From the NCBI GenBank assembly GCA_030430495.1, contig JAUIKM010000009.1, positions 70,250 to 134,249 of the forward strand: a stretch of 64,000 nucleotides of DNA. The letters are read 5' to 3'. Shown one piece after another: positions 37,301-45,856 of the stretch (its first letter is position 1; every line of letters begins with the position of its first letter). Under the pieces are notes generated by a model. The model had not been told where the DNA came from, did no database searches, and saw only the letters and a list, made by a program, of their open reading frames with translations. Position numbers and translations under genes: made by a program. This DNA is from a bacterium. Its GTDB lineage: Bacteria; Bacteroidota; Ignavibacteria; Kapaibacteriales; UBA7675.

Positions 37301-37435
37301 GTGGCCCAGGCCAACGGCGAAGACACGGAAGAAGCCGGCGAAGAGGAAGAGGAACACTTCCACTGCGAAGACATCCATGATTTTGGCCGCGAAGAAGTCC
37401 GCCACAATCATCACTCTTCCGGTCATCACGAATAA
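34397..37435 (+). CDS. Secreted double-domain amidohydrolase with His/Glu-rich tail
   Basis: 1012 residues from the ATG at 34397, which opens a signal peptide (LTVLLLILCLLPADLPAQ). There are two amidohydrolase-superfamily modules. In the first (about 30-460) the metal-binding HxH after the first strand is missing: the site reads YPGFVELDGDYGM. The second (about 570-960) keeps it: IDEHSHIAISRG with His618 and His620, plus His784 (TCHSY), His810 (FTHILEG) and Asp864 (NSDSPE), so it should be metal-dependent and active. The last 38 residues carry a Glu run and eight His and may bind metal. Substrates of this exported imidazolonepropionase/dipeptidase-like group are unclear. The next gene encodes a further, degenerate member. 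Confidence 0.83.
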   Translation: MKHLTVLLLILCLLPADLPAQETFHVNGVHDDRPDVHALINARIVTAPGTVIDKGVVLVNGDRISAVGANVAIPDGAVVHDLDGLYLYPGFVELDGDYGMPEVKEAKFSEEQGPQMESQTPGAYNWNQAIRAEVNAADMFTVDKAAAEEWRKRGVSAVVTHRHDGIARGVSILVSTADKDVHEVVLKDEVAAHYSFDKGSSTQDYPGSLMGAIALLRQTFLDAEWYADGGSRAEYNITLDELNKTSGLPQFFEVSNKLDVLRAAKIGAEFNKQFVVRCGNDSYQRIPEIKQSNVALVVPLDFPKPFKVTDPFDAYDISLARLQHWDLAPAGPAMLNQAGIRFALTTAEHKAAEDFWNQLRKAIQFGLSPEEALAALTVVPASLAGAQNDLGTIADGKIANILVTTGPLESKDAELVQHWVQGKQHNLGDVSLLRLRGSYNLNVASLGEFKLKLTGDASGLQADIDGEEARLDIAGRSISLSFRPQKKGTALLLSGTIDGDRAMSGRAQRVGGPWINWTATFKSAHKDSKHAAVKERQPISSVNYPLGAYGWDELPSSGSYLIRNATVWTCEADGILTNADVLVQNGKIAQVGQNLSAGGATVIDGTGKHVSPGVIDEHSHIAISRGVNEWTQASSAEVRIGDVVNSDDVNIYRQLAGGVTTSQLLHGSANPIGGQSALIKLRWGQAPEAMKFEGADGFIKFALGENVKQSNWGDLNTVRFPQTRMGVEQVYVDHFTRAVEYEKAWNDYNALGPAQQRAQIPPRRDLDLETLLEIVRNERFITCHSYVQSEISMLMDVADRFGFRINTFTHILEGYKVADIMKEHGAGASSFSDWWAYKYEVIDAIPHNGAILHRMDIVTAFNSDSPEMARRLNQEAAKAVKYGAISEEEALKFVTINPATLLHIDDRVGSIKVGKDADLVLWTDNPLSIYAKVEKTFVDGTLMYDRARDAELLAAAEKQRHELIEQMRVAQANGEDTEEAGEEEEEHFHCEDIHDFGREEVRHNHHSSGHHE

Positions 37436-37483
37436 ACCGCGCACGTCGGTCCAAATTCAACAACTATCAATTGCGATATAAAC

Positions 37484-38812
37484 ATGAAATACCTGACTCT
37501 GCTTCTGATGATTTCTCTTGTTTGTCCCGCTGCGCTTTGGGCTCAGACGCCCGCGCCCGGCGACCGCCAAACAGAGCCGATCTACTTAACCAACGTCGTT
37601 GTGCACGTCGGCGACGGCACGGTGATTGAAAAAGGCGTTGTGGGTTTCACCGACGGCAAGTTAAGCGCCGTGGGCAGCATTACAACGACGCCGGTGCCCG
37701 ACGGCGCCAATGCACGCGACTTAAACGGAGCGCATGTCTACCCCAGTCTGATAGCGCCGTCGACCAGCCTCGGCCTGGTGGAAATCGGTGCTGTGCGCGC
37801 CACACGCGACGAAAACGAAGTCGGCGCACTCAATCCGAATGTGCGCTCACTTATTGCATTTAACACGGACTCCCGTGTCATCCCGACCATCCGCTCCAAC
37901 GGCATTCTGCTGGCGCAGATTACGCCGACGGGCGGACGCATTCCCGGCACCTCCAGCCTGGTGCATTTTGACGCCTGGAACTGGCGCGATGCGGCGGTTC
38001 TGGCGGACGACGGCATCCACCTGAACTGGCCGCGCATGACGGTTCCGGCCGGCGCAGATGAAGACGAGAAGAAAAAGATGCTCAAGGCCCGCGCGCAACA
38101 GCTGCAGGAGCTCCGCGATCTGTTTGTCGAGGCGCGCGCTTACGGTCAGATCGTCGCGCCACAGAAGCGCAATCTGCGCCTGGAAGCACTCAGCCTCCTC
38201 TGGCCACGCAAAACCGCAACGACAAAAGACCTGCCGCAGCGACGCCTCTTTATCGACGCCAACGATGCGCGTTCAATTCTGGCGGCGCTTAACTTTGCCG
38301 TTGAGTTCGACGTGAAACCGATTATCGTCGGCGGGGCCGACTCCTGGCTGCTGACCGATCAACTTAAACAGGCCGGCGCAGCGGTTGTATATCAGCCGAC
38401 GCACCGCCTGCCGCGGCGGCGTCACGAAGCCGTGGACCAGCCCTACAAAACGCCTGCCATTCTGCACGAAGCCGGAATACCCTTCTGTTTAAGCGGCAGC
38501 GGTAGCTGGGATGTGCGCAACCTGCCCTTCCTGGCCGGCACCGCCGCCGCCTATGGACTGGACCGCGAGCAGGCCGTAGTGGCGATGACCTCCGGCAGCG
38601 CCCAGATTCTCGGCATCGACGACCAGGTCGGCACGCTGCACGTCGGCAAGTCAGCCACTCTGTTTGTATCCGAAGGCGATGTGCTTGACATGCGCAGCAA
38701 TAACGTTCTGCACGCCTTTGTGGACGGCCGCGAAGTCGACCTCTCAAACAAACAGAAGGAACTCTACCTGAAGTTTTCGAAAAAGTATGGTCTCGAATCG
38801 CCAAGACCATAG
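37484..38812 (+). CDS. Secreted amidohydrolase-like protein lacking the metal site
   Basis: 442 residues with a signal peptide ending at ALWAQ. The fold is recognisable from the N-terminal strand set (IYLTNVVVHVGDGTVIEKGV, then ARDLNGAHVYPSLIAPS) and the C-terminal part (VGTLHVGKSATLFVSEGDVL, NNVLHAFVDGREVDL). The expected DxHxH after PxLI is replaced by APSTSLGL, and no NSD-type Asp is seen (SGSGSWD instead), so hydrolysis is unlikely. It lies 48 bp after the two-domain amidohydrolase and probably works with it, as in other Bacteroidota where such genes come in pairs. Complex formation is inference. Confidence 0.8.
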   Translation: MKYLTLLLMISLVCPAALWAQTPAPGDRQTEPIYLTNVVVHVGDGTVIEKGVVGFTDGKLSAVGSITTTPVPDGANARDLNGAHVYPSLIAPSTSLGLVEIGAVRATRDENEVGALNPNVRSLIAFNTDSRVIPTIRSNGILLAQITPTGGRIPGTSSLVHFDAWNWRDAAVLADDGIHLNWPRMTVPAGADEDEKKKMLKARAQQLQELRDLFVEARAYGQIVAPQKRNLRLEALSLLWPRKTATTKDLPQRRLFIDANDARSILAALNFAVEFDVKPIIVGGADSWLLTDQLKQAGAAVVYQPTHRLPRRRHEAVDQPYKTPAILHEAGIPFCLSGSGSWDVRNLPFLAGTAAAYGLDREQAVVAMTSGSAQILGIDDQVGTLHVGKSATLFVSEGDVLDMRSNNVLHAFVDGREVDLSNKQKELYLKFSKKYGLESPRP

Positions 38813-38890
38813 GCAGAGACGCAGTTGGTGGATCTACGTGAGTGTGTGTGTTTAATGTTTTTCTACCAACCTTTAACACGAGACAGAACA

Positions 38891-39421
38891 ATGGAAAAAG
38901 GACTGAAGGACAAAACAGGCAAAACGCTGGAACAGTGGATCGGGATTGTTAAAAAACAACAACTCGAAAAACACTCCGACATTATGAAGTTCCTCAAGAG
39001 CGAGCACGACTTCACACACGGCTTCGCAAACTTCGTCTCGCTCAAAACACGCGAAGCCGACGCCGGATCTTTTGATGCCGACGACCTGGTTGAATTGCAG
39101 TACAAAGGCAAGGAATCGCTGCGGCCGATTTACGAGTCGATCCTGGCGGTGGCAAAACAGTTCGGCGACGACGTGGAAGTCGTCCCGAAAAAGGCGGCGG
39201 TCAGTCTCAAAACCGGGAAACAATTTGCACTGGTACAGCCTTCAACCAAAACGCGCGTCGACCTTGGCCTGAAGTTAAAAGGCGTCGAACCCGACGGCCG
39301 GCTGGAAGGCTCGGGTCCCTTCGGCGCAATGTGCACGCATCGGGTTAAACTGTCGGATGTCAATGAGGTCGACGAGGAGTTGACGGCATTCCTGAAACAA
39401 GCCTACGAGGCGTCGCACTGA
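38891..39421 (+). CDS. DUF4287/DUF5655 domain protein
   Basis: 176 residues from the ATG at 38891; the frame is open upstream but the family starts here. The N-terminal part (TGKTLEQWIGIVKKQQLEKH) fits DUF4287. The rest (YESILAVAKQFGDDVEVVPK, AVSLKTGKQFALVQPSTKTR, THRVKL) fits DUF5655, a domain found next to diverse DNA-related and stress proteins. Molecular function is unknown. It is cytoplasmic by its lack of a signal. A terminator-like hairpin follows. Confidence 0.82.
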   Translation: MEKGLKDKTGKTLEQWIGIVKKQQLEKHSDIMKFLKSEHDFTHGFANFVSLKTREADAGSFDADDLVELQYKGKESLRPIYESILAVAKQFGDDVEVVPKKAAVSLKTGKQFALVQPSTKTRVDLGLKLKGVEPDGRLEGSGPFGAMCTHRVKLSDVNEVDEELTAFLKQAYEASH

Positions 39422-39473
39422 CGCAGCGGCTGAAGCGCTTGCAACCAGACCCGTTGCGGCGACTTAAACGACT

Positions 39474-39518
39474 AAAAACAATGGCTGCTCTTCACTGAAG
39501 GGCGGCCATTATTGTTTC
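39474..39518. terminator. Bidirectional terminator between convergent genes
   Basis: AAACAATGGCTGCTC and GGGCGGCCATTATTGTTT form a stem (with two G-U pairs) around a nine-base loop TTCACTGAA. A T-rich flank follows on both strands. It fits the convergent DUF4287 gene and lipoprotein genes. Confidence 0.68.
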
Positions 39519-39619
39519 AGCGGGTTCGCGCGCAAGTGTACTATATTGCTCTTCCGCGGGTGAGCCAGGAAATGCTCCTGAAAAAACGCAGCGACGGATA
39601 AGGCCCATATCCGACGCCT

Positions 39620-40171
39620 TTACTCTTCCAGGCGACGCACCTGGAACTCCTCGTAGTTACTGTAAACGCTCATCGGCAAAACAAGCATGAAAATCGGGCC
39701 TGCACTGGAGCCCGAACAAATCAGGTTTTGCGATTCGTGAAGACATATCCTGCGACTCCTGGTGTTAAAAGCCCAAAAAAACAGGAGTACTCCCGCCGCA
39801 TCGCGGCAATAGTCGACGCAGAAACAGCCGTCCTCAAAGTGCCCTTCCAAGGTGTGCACCTGAACGCTGCCGTTAAGGTGAGGGAATGAAAATTGCAGTG
39901 TGTGTTCGTCCAGGACTTTCAGCTCGGCCCAGCGAAATCCCTGCGCGTTCTGCGTATGCGCCAGTTCATCCAGCAACACAAAATGAGGAAACGAAAAAAA
40001 ATACTCGCCGGAGTGGGCGCTGTAGCGACCATCGAGCAGCCGAAAGTTGGAATCGTCAAGCGGGATGATGTCGGCGTTCTCGTCCCGCAGCGGGTCCAGC
40101 GACGCGCAGGAGGAGGCTGCGATTAAAAGCGTCACAAACGCAGCGGTTAACAAGACTGGACGAAAATACAT
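39620..40171 (-). CDS. Lipoprotein, twin of the next gene upstream (unrecognised family)
   Basis: 183 residues from the ATG at 40171; an upstream TTG at 40183 adds four residues. The signal ends in AASSC, giving a lipidated Cys. The protein shares with its twin the segments LDGRYSAHS, ELKVLDEHTLQ, GHFEDGCF and RRICLHESQNLICS, and the same length of 183 residues. A short hydrophobic stretch (IFMLVLPMSVYS) lies near the C-terminus. It is last in a minus-strand series that starts with a TonB receptor and a DUF4249 lipoprotein. No known domain was recognised. Confidence 0.72.
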   Translation of the reverse strand: MYFRPVLLTAAFVTLLIAASSCASLDPLRDENADIIPLDDSNFRLLDGRYSAHSGEYFFSFPHFVLLDELAHTQNAQGFRWAELKVLDEHTLQFSFPHLNGSVQVHTLEGHFEDGCFCVDYCRDAAGVLLFFWAFNTRSRRICLHESQNLICSGSSAGPIFMLVLPMSVYSNYEEFQVRRLEE

Positions 40172-40270
40172 GGCAGACCACAATCGATAGTTGCAGGCCG
40201 GGGTTGCTCAAGGTACAAAGAAATCGGCAAACAGGCCGGCGGGACAGCTCCTGGCGCTGCACTGCGCGGC

Positions 40271-40822
40271 CTAGTCGTCGACGCGTTTAATCATGGTGTT
40301 GAATGAGAGATCAGCGGCGAACACCGGAGCAATTATCAGAAAGGCCGCTCCACCTTTGGCGACGGAACAAATGATATCTCGCGATTCGTGCAAACAGATG
40401 CGACGACGTTGAGTACCCCACCCCCAAACCACATAGTACATTTCGGCAAAAACGTGAATCGTATCAAAGTAAAAACAACCGTCGCTGAAATGCCCTTTCA
40501 ATCGCAGAACACGCGCCTCACGGTCAAAATGCGGGACGGTGCACTGCAGGGTGTGTTCGTCAAGAACTTTCAGCTCAACCCAAAGATAGCCGGAGGCCTC
40601 ACTTTCGGAGAGCTCATCCCCCATCAACAGAAATTGCAACAGAGAAAAGTGCGTGGAATCGTCGAAAATTTGGTAGGCGCCGTCCAGTTCTGAATAGTTT
40701 CGCTCGTCGAGATGTTTAAGCTGAGCGTACTCGTCGCTCAGCTTCTGGAATGGGCTGCAAGCGCAAAAAACAAACGCCGACACAAATGTCGCTGTTATGG
40801 CATACACGTGTCGGCGTTTCAT
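40271..40822 (-). CDS. Lipoprotein, first of two paralogues (unrecognised family)
   Basis: 183 residues. The signal TATFVSAFVFCAC ends in a Cys-containing lipobox. Shared with its twin are ELDGAYQIF, VELKVLDEHTLQC, LKGHFSDGCFYF and RRRICLHESRDIICS, followed by a hydrophobic stretch (GAAFLIIAPVFAAD). The conserved Cys pair in DGCF and RRICLHES may form a disulfide. It starts 25 bp after the DUF4249 gene, so it is probably cotranscribed with the TonB receptor. No function can be assigned. Confidence 0.72.
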   Translation of the reverse strand: MKRRHVYAITATFVSAFVFCACSPFQKLSDEYAQLKHLDERNYSELDGAYQIFDDSTHFSLLQFLLMGDELSESEASGYLWVELKVLDEHTLQCTVPHFDREARVLRLKGHFSDGCFYFDTIHVFAEMYYVVWGWGTQRRRICLHESRDIICSVAKGGAAFLIIAPVFAADLSFNTMIKRVDD

Positions 40823-40847
40823 AGCGTCACTTTCCTTGTTTAACGAT

Positions 40848-41741
40848 TCAGGGACTTGTGTTTTTCAGCACAAATATGGTATCCCTTATGACAGACGCCG
40901 CGGCAAACACCCCTGTCCCGTCGCCCTCGACCGAAGCCAGGCGGAAATCGTACTCGGATTGACCGCGGTGCGTCATGCGGAACCACTCGTAATACTCTTC
41001 GTTGGGCGCATACACGGACACGGCCTGCAGACCGTACCATTTAAACGCAAACCAGACGACCGGAGAAGAGTTAATGCCCGCAAAACCCCAACGCACGACT
41101 TCATCATAGTTGGGGGCGTCTTTTTCCCAGAAACGGTAGATGCGCCGGTTGGGCTCTTCCGTCGGCGGATCGAGGTAAACCCCATAGGCCAACGTATCTT
41201 CACAACGCACATTGATCAAATAGGCCGGAGCTTCGTCAACTGCCGTCCATTTGATGTCAAGCGAGTCCGGCGATTCCAGGTTGATCGTATCCAGCGGGTA
41301 CTGCAAAAGCTCATTCGTCTGTTTAACCCACTCCATGGCTGACGGCGTACGCGTCGAACCGGTGATCAACTTTCCGTCCGTCGTGCGCACCTCCAGGTGG
41401 TACAAGGTGTTTGGTTTGACGAGATAGTCCGTATCCGGAAAGTAGTAGTCGCCGCGACCATTTTCGCTGTCGCGCCATACCAGCTGCATCGGAGTATCAC
41501 CTTCCAGCACAACGATGTCGGCATCGCGAACGAGCGACTGTTCATAGCGAAAGGTATCCAGCACGGGCTGGGTTAAACTGACGCGCAATCCTTCGATCGG
41601 ATCGCCGACGTACAGCATGGCTTCGACCAGATATTCCGGTTTGTAGTTGTCCTGCGGCACGGGGTCTTCACAGGCGGAAAGGCCGATTAAACACCAAAAC
41701 AACGCCGCACCCGCCACTACCTTTTTTCCCATGTTTGTCAT
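40848..41741 (-). CDS. DUF4249 lipoprotein paired with a TonB-dependent receptor
   Basis: 297 residues from the ATG at 41741 (AGGA 8 bp upstream; a second ATG lies 9 bases in). The lipobox is LSAC, Cys at about residue 24. DUF4249 features include LVEAMLYVGDPIEGLRVSLT, ADIVVLEGD, YLVKPNTLYHLEVRT and ITGSTRTPS. Members are periplasm- or surface-exposed partners encoded next to TonB receptors in Bacteroidota, presumably in substrate capture. The gene follows the receptor by 15 bp. The substrate is unknown. Confidence 0.85.
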   Translation of the reverse strand: MTNMGKKVVAGAALFWCLIGLSACEDPVPQDNYKPEYLVEAMLYVGDPIEGLRVSLTQPVLDTFRYEQSLVRDADIVVLEGDTPMQLVWRDSENGRGDYYFPDTDYLVKPNTLYHLEVRTTDGKLITGSTRTPSAMEWVKQTNELLQYPLDTINLESPDSLDIKWTAVDEAPAYLINVRCEDTLAYGVYLDPPTEEPNRRIYRFWEKDAPNYDEVVRWGFAGINSSPVVWFAFKWYGLQAVSVYAPNEEYYEWFRMTHRGQSEYDFRLASVEGDGTGVFAAASVIRDTIFVLKNTSP

Positions 41742-41756
41742 CGTGTATTCCTGCGC

Positions 41757-44069
41757 TTAAAATTTCACTTCCAGTGCTACGGTCGGGAGTATCGGCAGCA
41801 GCCGTACGTCGGTTACTTCGGTCGGGTTTTCGTCGGTCTCGTAAAAGCGGAACCAGATATCACGGCGCGAGTAGACGTTAAATACGTCGATGAGCAGTCG
41901 CGCCGGCAAGTCCCACATCGTAAAGTTGTAGTTCACGTTCAGGTTTAACTGGTGCGAGTTCGGCAGACGCAGGCTGTAGCGGTCGGCCGGAATTGTCATT
42001 GTGTTGCCGAACTCTTCGCCGGGCAGGAAACTGGCAAACTGCGAGGTAGAAGGCGTGTAGGACTGTCCCGACTGGAATGTAAATGATCCGCCGATGGTCC
42101 AGTCTTCGTTTAACTCGTAGTTCGCCACCACTTTAAAGTCGTGCCTTCGGTCGTACTTGGGTCGGAAGGACCGTCCCTGGTTGATACTGTCGAAACGCGC
42201 TTCAATCCAGCCGAGCGAATACCCGACCCAGCCGGTCAGTCTGCCTTTTAATTTCTGGACAAATATTTCAGCCCCGTAGGATTCGCCCTCGCCGACAAAA
42301 AAGACGTCGGCCGTTGTGCGGGCATCCACGACAAAGCGATTTAACTCGCTGATGTTGTCAAGCGTTTTGTAATACACGTCCAGATTGAGTGAGTAGTCGC
42401 TCGACAGATCCGTTTCGATTGCGGCAATGTAGTGCGCCGAACTCGAAATAGGCACCGTCGAGTCCGTCGGCAGCCAGGTGTCAAAGAATGTGAAGTCGGG
42501 GTTCGAAGCCAGACGCAAGTGCTGATGAAACACCCCCCAGGCCAGTTTAAGCGCCCAGTCTTCGTCCAGTTGATAACGCAACGCCAGGCGCGGGTCCCAG
42601 GAGAGTTCTTCGCCCAGGTCGATATACCCGAGCCGTAAACCAGCCTGCAACGACAAACGTTGATTCACCTGGTAATTGCTCTGGCCGAAGAGCGCGTAGG
42701 TCATGTCGTTGATTTCCAGATTGGTGCTGCCCGTTTCACTCTCGCCTTCATCGACGGTCGTGCGGTCGCCGCGGAAATTCTGGAAATATCCAAACTCAAG
42801 GCTAGAAATTTCGAAGCCGCCTTTGAGTGTCAGGTCTTCCGACGTGAACCACTCAAAATTGCCCTTGGCCGAATAGTCTTGGATGTAGTTTTCAACCTCA
42901 AACTCAAAGCCGGAGTTTTCGCCGTTAAATCCATTGGTATAACGGCTGCCGGTCAGGTTGAGGATTGTAAAGAAGTTGTCGCCGTAGAGGTGTGTCCAGC
43001 GCAGCGAGCCCGTTCGGTTGGAGATGCCGATGTTAAACTCCAGACCGGCCGCCTCCAGCGTCAGGTCGTCGGCGCTCATGAATCCGCTGAAAAAAATGCG
43101 GTCGTTGTCGGACAGTTTCTGTGAAATCTTGGCGTTGAGATCGTAGAAGGCAAAGTCGGGAAAGGGCTCTTCGGGATCATCGGGAACAAAATTGGCAATC
43201 AGATCCAGATAGGTGCGACGTCCACCCAGGAACCACGAGCCGTTGCCGATGGGGCCTTCCATCGACAGGCGCGACGAGACCAATCCCAACGAGGCCAGGC
43301 CGCCGAATTCATTCTGGTTGCCGTCTTTCTGCGTCATGTCCAGCACGGCCGAAAGACGCCCGCCGTAGGTGGCCGGGAAACCGCCCTTGATCAACTCCAC
43401 GTCCTTGATGGCGTCTGTGTTAAACGTCGAGAAAAAACCAAAAAGGTGCGAAGGATTGTAAACGGTCGTGCCGTCGAGCAGAACCAGATTCTGATCAGGC
43501 GAGCCGCCGCGTATGTAGAGGCCGCTTGACAGCTGTGAGGATGTTAACACGCCGGGAAGATATTGCAGCGAGCGGAACACGTCCGCCTCGCCGCCGATGC
43601 GCAGTTGTTTTAACTGTTCAACCGGAATGTTGACCTTGCTGATCGTTATCTGGCGCTTTTCCACTTCTTTCTCAGCGATCACCTCAACACTTTCCGTTTT
43701 GAGGCCCTGCTGACTCATTTCCACTTCGACGGAGGTGGCCTGGTCGGCTTTGACGCTTACCGCGACTTCGCGCGGCTTGTATCCCAGGAAAGTAACAATC
43801 AGGGTGTAGTCGCCGGGCGGAACGTCGGCAATCGAAAAGAAACCGGCTTTGTTCGTAAACGCACCCAGGCGCGTGCCCTTCAGCGCCACCGTAGCGGAGA
43901 TCATCGTCTCGCGAGAGAGGCTGTCGACAACATAACCGTTAATGACGCCGACTTCGTTGACGAGAGCGGGCGGTTCGGGAGATTCAGGCGTGGGACCGGC
44001 AGCAAGCAGCAGAGCCGAACTTGCAAATAACAATCCACATGCGACCATTAACAATGACCGCTGTACCAT
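41757..44069 (-). CDS. TonB-dependent outer-membrane receptor with carboxypeptidase-like regulatory domain
   Basis: 770 residues from the ATG at 44069 (AGGA 9 bp upstream), chosen for the signal peptide SLLMVACGLLFASSALLLAA. An N-terminal carboxypeptidase-regulatory-like beta domain (GVINGYVVDSLSRETMIS ... GDYTLIVTFLGYK) is followed by the plug (LQYLPGVLTSSQLSSGLYIR, GSPDQNLVLLDG, GGFPATYGGRLSAVLDM) and a 22-strand-type barrel ending in VALEVKF. It imports an unknown ligand using TonB energy. It is coupled to a DUF4249 lipoprotein and two novel lipoproteins downstream. Confidence 0.9.
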   Translation of the reverse strand: MVQRSLLMVACGLLFASSALLLAAGPTPESPEPPALVNEVGVINGYVVDSLSRETMISATVALKGTRLGAFTNKAGFFSIADVPPGDYTLIVTFLGYKPREVAVSVKADQATSVEVEMSQQGLKTESVEVIAEKEVEKRQITISKVNIPVEQLKQLRIGGEADVFRSLQYLPGVLTSSQLSSGLYIRGGSPDQNLVLLDGTTVYNPSHLFGFFSTFNTDAIKDVELIKGGFPATYGGRLSAVLDMTQKDGNQNEFGGLASLGLVSSRLSMEGPIGNGSWFLGGRRTYLDLIANFVPDDPEEPFPDFAFYDLNAKISQKLSDNDRIFFSGFMSADDLTLEAAGLEFNIGISNRTGSLRWTHLYGDNFFTILNLTGSRYTNGFNGENSGFEFEVENYIQDYSAKGNFEWFTSEDLTLKGGFEISSLEFGYFQNFRGDRTTVDEGESETGSTNLEINDMTYALFGQSNYQVNQRLSLQAGLRLGYIDLGEELSWDPRLALRYQLDEDWALKLAWGVFHQHLRLASNPDFTFFDTWLPTDSTVPISSSAHYIAAIETDLSSDYSLNLDVYYKTLDNISELNRFVVDARTTADVFFVGEGESYGAEIFVQKLKGRLTGWVGYSLGWIEARFDSINQGRSFRPKYDRRHDFKVVANYELNEDWTIGGSFTFQSGQSYTPSTSQFASFLPGEEFGNTMTIPADRYSLRLPNSHQLNLNVNYNFTMWDLPARLLIDVFNVYSRRDIWFRFYETDENPTEVTDVRLLPILPTVALEVKF

Positions 44070-44251
44070 AACACAAAATCCTCGATGCGTGTGTGTATGC
44101 CGGGAATTCAGACCGTATCTCACGGTGTCATTCAGAAATCGAGTTTCCGCCGGTGTGGGGGGAATCTCCTGACCGCGGCACAAGACGACTGCATCCGGCG
44201 ATTGTTGCGATATTCTTTCAGCAAAAACAGACCGCAATCCGGAAAGAGGCG

Positions 44252-45850
44252 TCACGCCGGATTGCGTCGCATGCGGGCGATAAAAAATCCATCGGTGCCG
44301 TGCAGATCCGGTGAGAGCGTGATGCTGAAGGCATCCTTGTCGAGTTTCGGCACAATGACGCTATGGCGTTTAAAAAACGGTTCAAGCGCTTCGGTGGTAA
44401 AATTGCGGTTCTCCAGCAGAAACCGATCGACAACCGCACCGTTTTCGGTGTGCATCAGGGAGCAGGTGGAGTAGATCAACACGCCGCCGGGTTTGACGCA
44501 GCGCGCATACATGTGCAGCAGCTCCAGCTGCCGGGCCGCCAGGCGTTTCAGCAGCGACGGCGTCAGCCGCCATTTGAGCGAGGGAGCGCGCCGCACGGTG
44601 CCCATGCCGCTGCAGGGCACGTCCACGAGAACGGCATCACAGCTCTCGCGGTGGGCTTCCAGTTGCGGCGGAAATCCGCCTTCTTTTTCTTTTTTGCGGC
44701 TTTTGAGCAGCATGGTTTCTATCGAGCGAATGGTCGCACGGCGGGCGCGGCGCGGCAGTTCGCGCAGGCGTTTGTTTTCAATGTCTGCCGCAATAATTCT
44801 GCCCTTGTCGTTCTGCAGTGCGGCAATGTGCAGTGTTTTGCCGCCGGCGCCGGCACAGGCATCGAGAATTTTCCAGTGCGGTTCCGGATCGAGCGCGTAG
44901 GCCAGCATTTGGCTGGCTTCGTCCTGCACTTCAATCAGCCCGCGTGTGTAGGCGTAGGTTTCCGCGAGGTTGCGGCGGCGGTCCAGTATGATGGCCGTCG
45001 GCGCCAGGCGGCCTTCGCCGGCGGGGATTTTGTCATCGGCCAGGGACTTCAGGGCGTCGCTGCGTTTGGCCACGAGTGTATTGACGCGCAGTCCGACGGG
45101 CGCGGAGTGCAGCAGCGCTTCGGCGCGCGACGCGACGGTGGACCAGCGCACGCTGCTCGTGCCCAGCCCGAATTCTTCTTTCCAGGAGCGCAGAATCCAG
45201 ACGGGCATGGCCAGGCGGTTCGACAGGAAGTTGATATCCGCATCGCTGATCTGATCGCGTTTGGCGAGCATGTTGCCGCGTTCGAACATCGCCTGCCAGC
45301 GCTCCAGCGTACGCCAGGCCCATTCGTGGCCGACGCCTTCCTGCCAGTTCATCTGTTCTTCCAGCGCCGAGGCAACCACGGCGACGACTTTGTCGATGTC
45401 GTCCGGGTCGTCCGATTTGAAGTTGATCGCTTCGGCTAATTTTTCGTTGGTCTCAAAGATTGAAGCGCGCTCGCCCAGCAGGACCACGGCGGCAAGAACG
45501 CAGAGCTCCCAGCCATAACTGTCGTCCCGTTCGCCGGCCATGCGCATTGCGATGGTGTTTTCCAGCGCGGCAATGTGATTGGTGCTGGGCGGATGCAAGG
45601 GTTTGTCTACGTGGCGACGCTGGCGATTGCGGTCCTGCATCACTGTCACGACGCCGACGCCGCACCATTCTACCAGGGACAGCGTGCGGAATGCCGCAAA
45701 CACGGCGGCCGAAATAAACCGGCGCTCGCGTGCGCCGAGATATTTTTTGGACCGAAAATAATTTGAAGCCAGGGCGTCCGACGGACGCATTGACTTGACG
45801 ACGGTGCGCAGCAAACGGGCGCCGTGTCCAAGGAGCGAGGCAAGTCTCAT
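44252..45850 (-). CDS. RsmB/NOP2/Sun-family rRNA cytosine-C5 methyltransferase
   Basis: 532 residues. The SAM site is DACAGAGGKTLHIAAL, followed by DVPCSGMGTVRRAPSLKW and YSTCSLMHTENGAVV, which hold the two cysteines of the RNA m5C mechanism. The N-terminal ~230 residues are helical, with a NusB-like appearance as in RsmB, and a PUA-like part precedes the Rossmann domain. It probably methylates 16S rRNA (C967 in E. coli numbering). The start is 6 bp after the MDR oxidoreductase stop. The specific target is inferred. Confidence 0.88.
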   Translation of the reverse strand: MRLASLLGHGARLLRTVVKSMRPSDALASNYFRSKKYLGARERRFISAAVFAAFRTLSLVEWCGVGVVTVMQDRNRQRRHVDKPLHPPSTNHIAALENTIAMRMAGERDDSYGWELCVLAAVVLLGERASIFETNEKLAEAINFKSDDPDDIDKVVAVVASALEEQMNWQEGVGHEWAWRTLERWQAMFERGNMLAKRDQISDADINFLSNRLAMPVWILRSWKEEFGLGTSSVRWSTVASRAEALLHSAPVGLRVNTLVAKRSDALKSLADDKIPAGEGRLAPTAIILDRRRNLAETYAYTRGLIEVQDEASQMLAYALDPEPHWKILDACAGAGGKTLHIAALQNDKGRIIAADIENKRLRELPRRARRATIRSIETMLLKSRKKEKEGGFPPQLEAHRESCDAVLVDVPCSGMGTVRRAPSLKWRLTPSLLKRLAARQLELLHMYARCVKPGGVLIYSTCSLMHTENGAVVDRFLLENRNFTTEALEPFFKRHSVIVPKLDKDAFSITLSPDLHGTDGFFIARMRRNPA

Positions 45851-45856
45851 GTAGGG

